A stretch of DNA of 46,094 nucleotides. It comes from a virus. The stretch covers positions 1 through 46,094 of IMG/VR virus record IMGVR_UViG_3300028597_000024; one strand, given 5' to 3'. This document shows, in pieces, positions 39,256-46,094 of this stretch (positions are counted from its first letter, which is position 1; every line of letters starts with the position of its first letter). The translations under genes were made by a program, and so were the position numbers. The notes beneath the pieces were generated by a model. The model was given only the letters and a program-made list of their open reading frames with translations, was not told the DNA's origin and ran no database searches.

Positions 39256-42200
39256 ATGGCCACTGCTGCGGAAAACCAATCGCCGCTGGAGCGCATGAAG
39301 GCTACTGCCTCGAAGTATCAGAAGTCCTCTGACCTGATGCAAGACGCAGCGAATCAGGCGAACACAGCGGTTGAAGTGAAAGAGCTGCCTGGGAAGAAAC
39401 GCCCACAGCCTCAGACGTTCCAATCCCGCTCTAAGCAGCAAGCTCAGGCGGTGAAGAACTACAACACCAATCACCACCAGACGATCAACAAGAACTACGC
39501 CGCGGCGAATGACACCCAAGTCGAGCGCCAGGACAAGCAGATCAAGTTGGCCGCACAGCAAGCGCACACCCTACGTGACGTCTCGAACACCATGAACGAG
39601 ATTCTCACCGAGTTGCGCAAGCAGAACAAGATTCAACCGAAGTACCAGCAGTACGCATCGAACAAGGCCTTCAAAGATCAGCACGGCGACGACAAGAAGC
39701 CAGGCGAAGACGGCATGATTTCCAAGCTCGGCGGCTTGCTGGGTGACCTGCTCGATATGGGTGGTGGCGGTAAAGAAGGTAAGCGCAAAGGTCGTCGCGG
39801 TAATCGTGGTGGGCGCAGTGCTGGCGCAGGTGGCGGTGGCGGCGGAGGTGGTGCAGCACGTGGCGGTCTCGGTGGTATGTGGGATCGTGCCAAGAGTGCG
39901 ATGAAAGGCGCTGCTCATGGTGGCGGTGGCGGACGTGCTGGTACCATTGCCAAGGTAGCTGCAGGCGTTGCTGGCGCTGTCGGTGTGTACGAAGCCTCCG
40001 ACTGGGTTGGCAAGAAGCTGGGCAGCGTCTCTGCCAGTGAAGAATCTGGTCGTGGTGGTGTTGGCACTGTCTCTACTGGTAAGGGTGACAACGGTGGTGT
40101 GAGTTACGGTACCCACCAGCTGTCGTCCAAGTCTGGTACCATGGCTCGCTTCCTGCAATCTGCTGATGGTCAGAAGTACGCCAACGAATTCCAGGGTATG
40201 ACTCCGGGCTCGGCTGCATTCAACCAGAAGTACAAAGAGGTAGCGGGCAGGGACGGTGCAGGCTTTGCTGAGGCTCAAGAGAACTACATCAAGCGCACGC
40301 ACTACGCGCCGATGCTCAACAACATCAGCAAGGACACGGGTACCGACTTCTCCAAGCGTGGCAAAGCCGTGCAGGAAATGCTGTACTCGACAGGCGTGCA
40401 ATACGGCCCTGGCTCCAGTGTGGTACGCAATGCACTCAAGGGCAAGAACGTTGCGGGCATGAGCGACAAGGAGCTGGTCGACACTGTGCAGGACTACAAG
40501 TCTGCAACGGTAGGGACCTACTTCAAGAAGTCCAGTGCCGCCACTCAGGCGTCGATTGCTCAGCGTGCCCAACGTGAGAAAGGCAAGCTGCATGCCGTGC
40601 GTCAAGGTGAAGGTGCTGACAAGGCAACTGGTGTTTCGCCAGAAGCCAACGCTACCAACATCGCAACCTCTGGCAAGTCGATGGCCGAAGTCGCAGCGTC
40701 CCCATCGCTCGCGGCGGCAACCGGTAAGCCTGTGTCGCAAGGTGGTACTGTCTCGGGTGCTGCGCTAATGAGCGTGTCGCCTAAGCAGACTGGCATGATC
40801 TCCACTACCGAGGAGAACATTCCTGCCAACAGTGACCCAGATGGTGAAGCGGAAGACCAGAGCGAGGCTCAAGCGCCGACTGTGACCTCTGCACAGCCAC
40901 AGGTTCCGTCGATGCTCGCACCGATGAAGCCGCAAGATGGTAGTGAGTCTGGTGTCGGTGCAACTGCTCTGATCCCAGGTGCTGCGCTCGTTGGTGCTGG
41001 TGCTATTGATGCTGCCCAGATCGGTAAGGGTGCAATCGACAGCGGCAAAGGTGCAGTCTCTGCTGTCCGTGCTGGTGAGCAAGGTTTGGTGCGTGCTGGC
41101 GTTGGTGCTACTGCTCGCGCCACAGGTAAAGCGTTGATCCCAGGTGCCAACATCGCCATCGGTGCCTACGACGCTTATGACGTAATCACAGACGACGAGA
41201 AGACCCGTGCAGAAAAAGAACGTGCTCTATCGGGTGTTGGTGGCGGGATGGCAGGCGCGGCTGCAGGTGCTTCTGCTGGTGGCGCCGCTGGTACTGCGCT
41301 TGGTGCTGGTATTGGTAGTCTGTTCTTTGGTGTCGGGGCTGCCCCAGGTGCCGTGATCGGCGGTGGTCTTGGCTTAGTCGGTGGTGCAGTTGGCGGTTAC
41401 TTCGGTTACAACTACGGGCAAGAAGGTGGTGAAGCTGCCTACGATGCACTTGCTGGTAGTCCTGAAGAGCAAGCTGCCAAAGATGCTGCTAAGGAGAATC
41501 GTCCAGTAGCTGGCTCGACCAACCTGCTGATGATGGCGAACAACAAGGCAGCCTCTGGTGATACCAACGCAGCCGCAGCTGCCAAGCAGTTGACGATGGT
41601 TGACCAGCTGGTGAAGTCGCAGACCTCGCTGATCGCTGCAACGACCAAAGAAGACGTGAAGAAGGCGACGGAGAAGACTGTCGATCAAGCAACCGCAGAG
41701 GCGAAGAAGGAAGAGCCCAAGACAGAAACCAAGGCAGGGGACAAACCTGCTGACGGCAAGCCTGTCGAGCTTCCTGCAAACGATACTCCGCAAACCGTTG
41801 ATTTGACCGCACAGCAATCCGCTGGCCCGATTGCGTCCGCCACTCCGCAGACACAAGCGGATGCCAACACGCTGACCGCTGCTGCAACGCCCACTGGTTC
41901 GGGTACTGCAACAACCGCTGGCGCTAACGCTCTGGCTGCTGGGCTCGGTGTACCTGCTGCATGGGGTGCTGAACTTAGTGGTTCGCTTGCTGGCGCGATG
42001 GCTATGCAACAAGCTGCCGCAAACGGCGTCGCACCTCCTGTGTCTGCACCTGTGATGAACGCTGCTCCGCATCTGGCTTCGACTCGTCACCTCGGTGGGC
42101 CGAACAGCCCTGGTGCTGCTGTCACCAAGCCTGCATACGCACTTGCCCATGAAGCTCAAAAGGCAGTCGATGCAGCAATGTCGATCCCTACTGGCTTGGC

Positions 42201-42774
42201 ATCTGGTGTTGCATCTGCGGCTAACGACGTAGCGGGCAAGCTGGCGAATCCGTTCGCAACCCTTGGCAGTCCTGGCTTCAACCCTGGACTCTCGTTGCCG
42301 GGTAACCCGTTTGCCAATCTGGAGAAGCCAAACTTCGGCGCTATGGCTGCTAGTGCGACGAACCCGTTCAAGGCTTTCGAGTCGATGCAGAACCCGTCGT
42401 CGCCTACGTCGAGCAGCTTCTACAGTGCCAACGACGTTTCGCCAAGCGCGTCCGTAGTTGCGTCCCAGCAGGCAGCGCCAAGCGCTTCGCTCACTTCGTC
42501 CGTGGCTTCGACCTCGACGGCGTCTCCAACTGTGAGTTCGGCAGCGAGCTACGCAGAGCCTGTTGAGCGCCAGCAGTACGAACCAGTGAAGACGGTCATG
42601 GCGTTGGAGCCTAAGCAGCAAGACACAATGATGCCGCAGCGCTTCAAGCCTGAGGGTGATCGTATCCCATCCAAAGGTATCAGTGAGGGTAACAGTTCGC
42701 GTCAAACGCTGGACGACTGCCCTGCGGTAATTTCTGACAACGGGCTTGTAATGCTCCAGACGGGGTTCATCTAA
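39256..42774 (+). CDS. Tape-measure protein with embedded VgrG3-like lysozyme domain
   Basis: 1172 aa, the longest protein of the tail region. Residues 1-140 are helical and Gln-rich; 165-225 are Gly/Arg-rich. Residues 259-447 form a peptidoglycan hydrolase unit: ASEESGRGGVGTVSTGKGD with a presumed catalytic Glu (262 or 263), then GVSYGTHQLSSKSGTMARF, as in the C-terminal lysozyme of VgrG3-type spikes. Residues about 660-720 are a Gly/Ala zipper likely to insert in or cross a membrane. The rest is low-complexity Ala/Thr/Pro/Ser. Length and location before baseplate genes define a tape measure, and the lysozyme unit would thin the cell wall on injection. Confidence 0.75.
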   Translation: MATAAENQSPLERMKATASKYQKSSDLMQDAANQANTAVEVKELPGKKRPQPQTFQSRSKQQAQAVKNYNTNHHQTINKNYAAANDTQVERQDKQIKLAAQQAHTLRDVSNTMNEILTELRKQNKIQPKYQQYASNKAFKDQHGDDKKPGEDGMISKLGGLLGDLLDMGGGGKEGKRKGRRGNRGGRSAGAGGGGGGGGAARGGLGGMWDRAKSAMKGAAHGGGGGRAGTIAKVAAGVAGAVGVYEASDWVGKKLGSVSASEESGRGGVGTVSTGKGDNGGVSYGTHQLSSKSGTMARFLQSADGQKYANEFQGMTPGSAAFNQKYKEVAGRDGAGFAEAQENYIKRTHYAPMLNNISKDTGTDFSKRGKAVQEMLYSTGVQYGPGSSVVRNALKGKNVAGMSDKELVDTVQDYKSATVGTYFKKSSAATQASIAQRAQREKGKLHAVRQGEGADKATGVSPEANATNIATSGKSMAEVAASPSLAAATGKPVSQGGTVSGAALMSVSPKQTGMISTTEENIPANSDPDGEAEDQSEAQAPTVTSAQPQVPSMLAPMKPQDGSESGVGATALIPGAALVGAGAIDAAQIGKGAIDSGKGAVSAVRAGEQGLVRAGVGATARATGKALIPGANIAIGAYDAYDVITDDEKTRAEKERALSGVGGGMAGAAAGASAGGAAGTALGAGIGSLFFGVGAAPGAVIGGGLGLVGGAVGGYFGYNYGQEGGEAAYDALAGSPEEQAAKDAAKENRPVAGSTNLLMMANNKAASGDTNAAAAAKQLTMVDQLVKSQTSLIAATTKEDVKKATEKTVDQATAEAKKEEPKTETKAGDKPADGKPVELPANDTPQTVDLTAQQSAGPIASATPQTQADANTLTAAATPTGSGTATTAGANALAAGLGVPAAWGAELSGSLAGAMAMQQAAANGVAPPVSAPVMNAAPHLASTRHLGGPNSPGAAVTKPAYALAHEAQKAVDAAMSIPTGLASGVASAANDVAGKLANPFATLGSPGFNPGLSLPGNPFANLEKPNFGAMAASATNPFKAFESMQNPSSPTSSSFYSANDVSPSASVVASQQAAPSASLTSSVASTSTASPTVSSAASYAEPVERQQYEPVKTVMALEPKQQDTMMPQRFKPEGDRIPSKGISEGNSSRQTLDDCPAVISDNGLVMLQTGFI
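42727..42736 (+). promoter_or_regulatory. GTAATTTCTG motif inside the end of the tape-measure gene
   Basis: The same GTAATTTCT as at 20828, but inside coding sequence 39 nt before the ATG at 42775, which has no intergenic gap. The distance to the start codon is the same as for the intergenic copies, so it may be a working promoter for the baseplate genes. Confidence 0.35.
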
Positions 42775-43494
42775 ATGGCAAGCATCGGAAGTATGTACGC
42801 ACCTGCCGCACTGTTCGTCAATAACCCTGCTGGGCGAGCAGACGCGGTGAAACCAAACGTCCCGGATATCTACCGAGCCGAGCTGATCGTGAAGCGTGAC
42901 GGTGCAGAGTTTCTGCGCATCGACACACCACTTCCCGAGAACTACATGCTCAGCCTTGCGACGTCCTGGGACAACCCGTTCAACCAACCGCTGTCCAACT
43001 TCGCAACTGGCGCTGGCGGCGCACCGGGTAAAGCGCTCGACGTGGCGTCTACTGGTGTGACCGCAGCAACCGGCTTCACCACTCTGAACAAGTGGCTGTC
43101 GGGTGGTGTCTGGACCGGTGGCTCGATGATGAAGCTGGATATCCCATTCGTCATTCAAGCCTACGAGAACCCAAAGCTCGAGGTCGTTACGCTCATGCGC
43201 GACCTCATGAAGCTGGTAGCGCCGAGTGAGTACATGGGGCAGTTCCTGCGTGCCCCAGGTCCTTACATGAAAGCGCCGAACGCTGGCGGTGTAGCGGGTG
43301 ATGAAATCACGGTGAACATCGGTAAGTTCTTCACCATGAGCCCGTGCATCATCGACAGCGTGACAGAGACGTTCGACACCCAGCTGGACCACAACGGTGA
43401 TCCAATTGGTGTGACGATCAACGTGTCCGTCATCAGCTTCTTCACCACAACACAGGAAGACCTCGATCGGTTCTTTGCGCCGTCGCTGGGTTAA
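42775..43494 (+). CDS. Putative tail-tube/baseplate junction protein
   Basis: This 239-aa protein abuts the tape-measure stop with no gap. The C-terminal half is tube-fold-like: LDIPFVIQAYENPKLEVVTL, MRDLMKLVAPSE, then ITVNIGKFFTMSPCIIDSV, then FDTQLDHNGDPIGVTINVSV, a pattern seen in gp48/gp54-type proteins that start tube assembly on the baseplate. No enzyme motif. The ribosome site is weak (ACGGGG upstream). Confidence 0.6.
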   Translation: MASIGSMYAPAALFVNNPAGRADAVKPNVPDIYRAELIVKRDGAEFLRIDTPLPENYMLSLATSWDNPFNQPLSNFATGAGGAPGKALDVASTGVTAATGFTTLNKWLSGGVWTGGSMMKLDIPFVIQAYENPKLEVVTLMRDLMKLVAPSEYMGQFLRAPGPYMKAPNAGGVAGDEITVNIGKFFTMSPCIIDSVTETFDTQLDHNGDPIGVTINVSVISFFTTTQEDLDRFFAPSLG

Positions 43495-43503
43495 GGAGAC
43501 AGC

Positions 43504-43839
43504 ATGGCCGATATCACCAAAGCCAAGACCTTCGCAGTGATCGACGAACTTGGGATCGACCCGTTGCGTGACAAGTCCTTTGACGCGATCATGGGCATCA
43601 CCAACTACAAGTTCCACGTCATCGCTCCTGAGGAGGAGCACAACATGCCACTCGTTGCCTACAATGAGTACATGAATGAGGAATACTGGAGAGTCCTCAT
43701 GATTTTCAATGGAATTGCCGATATGTTCGCGCTGAAGGCGGGCAACAGGATACGAATCCCAGCGCTTGCCCTCATTACCACCGCGCTGAACAACGTGCTA
43801 ACCGAGCAGCCTTCGGGTTCTGCCACAGTGAGTATTTGA
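43504..43839 (+). CDS. gp53/LysM-like baseplate wedge protein
   Basis: This 111-aa protein has a strong AAGGAG site. The C-terminal part EYWRVLMIFNGIADMFALKA followed by GNRIRIPALA is the LysM-like pattern of tail X/gp53-type proteins (W-x-I-x-x-x-N-G-I-x-D-x-x-x-L-x-x-G-x-x-L-x-I-P). It probably joins baseplate hub and wedge. It follows the junction protein and precedes the hub, as expected in this class of phage. Confidence 0.7.
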   Translation: MADITKAKTFAVIDELGIDPLRDKSFDAIMGITNYKFHVIAPEEEHNMPLVAYNEYMNEEYWRVLMIFNGIADMFALKAGNRIRIPALALITTALNNVLTEQPSGSATVSI

Positions 43840-43841
43840 CA

Positions 43842-46094
43842 ATGGAAGCAACGCTAGACGTCCAGAACATTGCGTATGCGACCCTCGACATTGAGGGTTC
43901 GCGTGTGCCACCCACGATGAACTTCGTGGACTCTATCATGCTGCAGGAGGGATTTGCAATTGCGATCCCTGTCCTGCAACTGATCCTTAACGACCAACGT
44001 GGCACGCTCAGTGCGGACATGAACATTCAAGACGGGACACTGGTGACGATCAAACTCGCCAAGACCCGCGAGAACGTGAAGACCCGCAAGTTCCGTATCT
44101 GGGGTTTCCGCAAGGAGACTACAGCAGCAGGACCCAAGCTGATCGTGACGTGCATCCTCGACGTTCCCAAGTGGAGCGCGGGTGTCTTCACGGAGTCGAT
44201 TCGTGGATCGTCTAGCTCTGTGATCCAACAGATGGCGAGTCGTGCTGGTCTCCAGTTCGATGGGCCTGCTGGCACTGACGACGTGCAGACGTGGCTCAAT
44301 GTCAACAAGACCCGCAGCGCCTTCTGCGAAGACGTGGCGATGCGCGGCTACGCCTCTGGTCAGTCGTGCATGTACCGCCTGCTCAACCTCGACGCCGAGG
44401 TGCGCTACAAGGACCTGTTCGACGTCCTGAAGAACGAACCCAAGTGGAGCTTCCTCCAGAACACGCCAGAGGGTAGCGCGAAAGCCACGCCTGTCGTGAT
44501 TCGTGAGACGCAGGACGGCAGCTCCTCGGGCTTCGCCACGCACATGATGAACTACGGGCAGAAGCAATACGAGCACAGCCTGAACGTCGCTGGGCAGTTG
44601 TCCACGCTGACGCTCGACGCTCCTCTGTTCGGTGCTGCACTCCCAATCAACGAGGACGTGCGTGGGCAGATCGCTGATCGCGGAGCCAAGGTGAACTACA
44701 CTGGCTTCGATACTGGCACTGAGCCTGCGCCAGCGTCTAACCTCCACATGTTCTACGAGAAGGCGTTCTACCAGAACTTCCGCTACCTGGGTTTGCTCAG
44801 TGAGCGGATCAACTTGCTCTCGGATGAATACACCGAGGTCAAGACCTTCGACTGCTGCGAGTACCAGCACTCCGATCAGGACAACCACGAGTTCAAGCCC
44901 TCGAAAGCTCTCGGCGGTAAGTGGCTGATCGGCGGCAAGACAATGTGGATCAAGGCTGGTCACAAGTACAGCGAAATCTACTACCTGTACCGTCCCGCTG
45001 TCATGGAGACTGGTGCAAGCTCCGCCGCTGGCAGTCCGAAGTCAGGCAGCGAGCAGAACGCGAAGGCGAACAACGGTCCAATCGACATTGCAGCCGCACA
45101 AGCCGATGCAGGTCCAACTGCACAGCAAGCAGCCGCAGTTGACTCGACCACAACCGTATCGAACACGGCAGCCAGCGCGACAAAAGCAGCGCCAGCAGCA
45201 ACAGGTGCAACCAACACGCTGAACGCCTTGAAGTCCTACGGCGCAAGCAACCCGCTCGTACCGAGCACGCCAATCGGGGCGAATGGACTTACGACTCCGC
45301 AGCTAGCCCAACAGGATTCGCTGCGCAATGCCGTTTCCCAGTTCAAGGCGTCCTCGGGTCCGCTGCGCGATCAGCTTGTCACCACAGGCAGCGGCACAAG
45401 CGCACTGGGCTCGCTCACTGGCTACAAGGCTCTGGTCAAGTACCCAGCCGATATCATCAAGGTGTTGGCGAATGGGCAGACCGATCCTCGCTATATTGCC
45501 CGTGAGATTGACCGTGCACGGAACGATAGCTCGTACCTGAAGAACAGCGCCATCCAACGTCTGACTCGCGCAGGTTCAGACATTACTGGCGTGCGCTTGC
45601 ACAACATCGTCTCCGCAGCTACTGGTAACCGCGTGAATACGCAGGGCATCATTGGTGACGTGGTAGGCGGTGGCTTCTGGGGCAAGGACTTGCGCGAAGC
45701 TGGCATCACGCCTAGCCAGATCAAGCTCCCGATCCCAGATGTGCTCAGCGAAATCAACGACGCAACTGGCAAGCTCGGTGGTACGTTCCTGCGCAACGCG
45801 ACAGGCATCGGCCTGACCACTGACAACGTCCTGATCAACCCTTACCAGACTGCTCGCAACATCGAGAAGTGGAGTAAGGAAACCAACCCTGAACGCCTGC
45901 TGGTTGAACAAGGTGCACGCGCCTACATCAGCACGTTCGGACACGTCAGCCCGTCAGAGGCAGCTACCACCATGACCGATGTTGGTAAGCTGGCAGCTGA
46001 GGTTGCCCTGATGTACAGCCGCAACGAAGTAATCGCGGATGGTCATCTGACTGACAACCAACAACGCAGCCTGTTGAAAGACACCCTGTTCACC
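43842..46094 (+). CDS. gp27/gpD-like baseplate hub protein (3' truncated by window)
   Basis: The frame starts at ATG 43842 (MEATLDVQNI) and is open for 751 codons to the last base, so the end lies outside. Residues 1-240 resemble hub proteins of the gp27/gpD type (SSSSVIQQMASRAGLQFDG, then DDVQTWLNVNKTRSAFCED, then GQSCMYRLLNLDAEVRYKDL). A beta-rich part ends near residue 385 (IGGKTMWIKAGHKYSEIYYL). An Ala/Ser/Thr linker (about 387-465) and a helical C-terminal domain (about 470 onward) follow; gp27 itself has no such extension. The hub would hold the spike encoded at 14142. Confidence 0.65.
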   Translation, partial: MEATLDVQNIAYATLDIEGSRVPPTMNFVDSIMLQEGFAIAIPVLQLILNDQRGTLSADMNIQDGTLVTIKLAKTRENVKTRKFRIWGFRKETTAAGPKLIVTCILDVPKWSAGVFTESIRGSSSSVIQQMASRAGLQFDGPAGTDDVQTWLNVNKTRSAFCEDVAMRGYASGQSCMYRLLNLDAEVRYKDLFDVLKNEPKWSFLQNTPEGSAKATPVVIRETQDGSSSGFATHMMNYGQKQYEHSLNVAGQLSTLTLDAPLFGAALPINEDVRGQIADRGAKVNYTGFDTGTEPAPASNLHMFYEKAFYQNFRYLGLLSERINLLSDEYTEVKTFDCCEYQHSDQDNHEFKPSKALGGKWLIGGKTMWIKAGHKYSEIYYLYRPAVMETGASSAAGSPKSGSEQNAKANNGPIDIAAAQADAGPTAQQAAAVDSTTTVSNTAASATKAAPAATGATNTLNALKSYGASNPLVPSTPIGANGLTTPQLAQQDSLRNAVSQFKASSGPLRDQLVTTGSGTSALGSLTGYKALVKYPADIIKVLANGQTDPRYIAREIDRARNDSSYLKNSAIQRLTRAGSDITGVRLHNIVSAATGNRVNTQGIIGDVVGGGFWGKDLREAGITPSQIKLPIPDVLSEINDATGKLGGTFLRNATGIGLTTDNVLINPYQTARNIEKWSKETNPERLLVEQGARAYISTFGHVSPSEAATTMTDVGKLAAEVALMYSRNEVIADGHLTDNQQRSLLKDTLFT

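Overview
The window is a 46 kb piece of a large tailed bacteriophage genome. The phage has a contractile tail (a myovirus) with a broadly T4-like layout but very diverged proteins. All of about 54 genes lie on the + strand. They are tightly packed, many joined by ATGA or TAATG stop/start overlaps, with GGAG-type ribosome binding sites. Base composition looks mid-50s % GC by eye, which together with the Shine-Dalgarno sites suggests a Gram-negative, perhaps pseudomonad-like, host. The host and the closest named phage cannot be fixed from sequence alone. I saw no tRNA, integrase, insertion sequence or CRISPR array. The first and last genes both run off the window.

Left part (1-9150): replication and packaging. 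It opens with the C-terminal part of a RecA/UvsX-like recombinase. A strong sigma70-type promoter (735-763) follows, next to a perfect palindrome, and then a structured leader. The next operon holds an unknown protein, an HNH nuclease, a Cys-rich protein, a possible divergent sigma-like factor (3256-4389), a DnaB-type helicase and the large terminase, which carries two CxxC pairs. Then come a KTSC-domain protein and the portal (9675-11555).

Middle (11556-28186): a 205-bp gap holds a candidate structured small RNA with a promoter-like motif and an intrinsic terminator, followed by a hairpin that would mask the next ribosome binding site. A NADAR-domain protein (11988-12536), unknown genes, a gp5-like spike protein, four tandem related small proteins (14955-16852), an Ig-like virion protein and a companion come next. 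After them is a nucleic-acid module: HAD phosphatase, SprT-like metalloprotease, MmcB/PD-(D/E)XK-like nuclease, dTMP kinase and, after two unknown genes, a type IB topoisomerase with a long N-terminal extension.

Right part (28187-46094): head and tail genes in order. These are an acidic protein with a duplicated Cys module and a 54-residue Asp/Glu-type tract (possibly scaffold or core), a candidate decoration protein, the major capsid protein, an acidic small protein, two virion candidates, tail sheath, tail tube, a second tube-like protein, a related pair resembling T4 gp26-type hub or tape-measure chaperones, a 1172-residue tape-measure protein with an embedded VgrG3-like lysozyme domain, a tube/baseplate junction protein, a LysM-like gp53-type protein, and a hub-like protein open to the end of the window.

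Cutting across the window, the motif TAATTT (usually GTAATTTMY) recurs in intergenic gaps just upstream of genes, twice just after an intrinsic terminator. It may be a phage-specific -10-type promoter, and the sigma-like protein is a natural candidate to read it. This link is inference. No prohead protease or certain small terminase could be identified.
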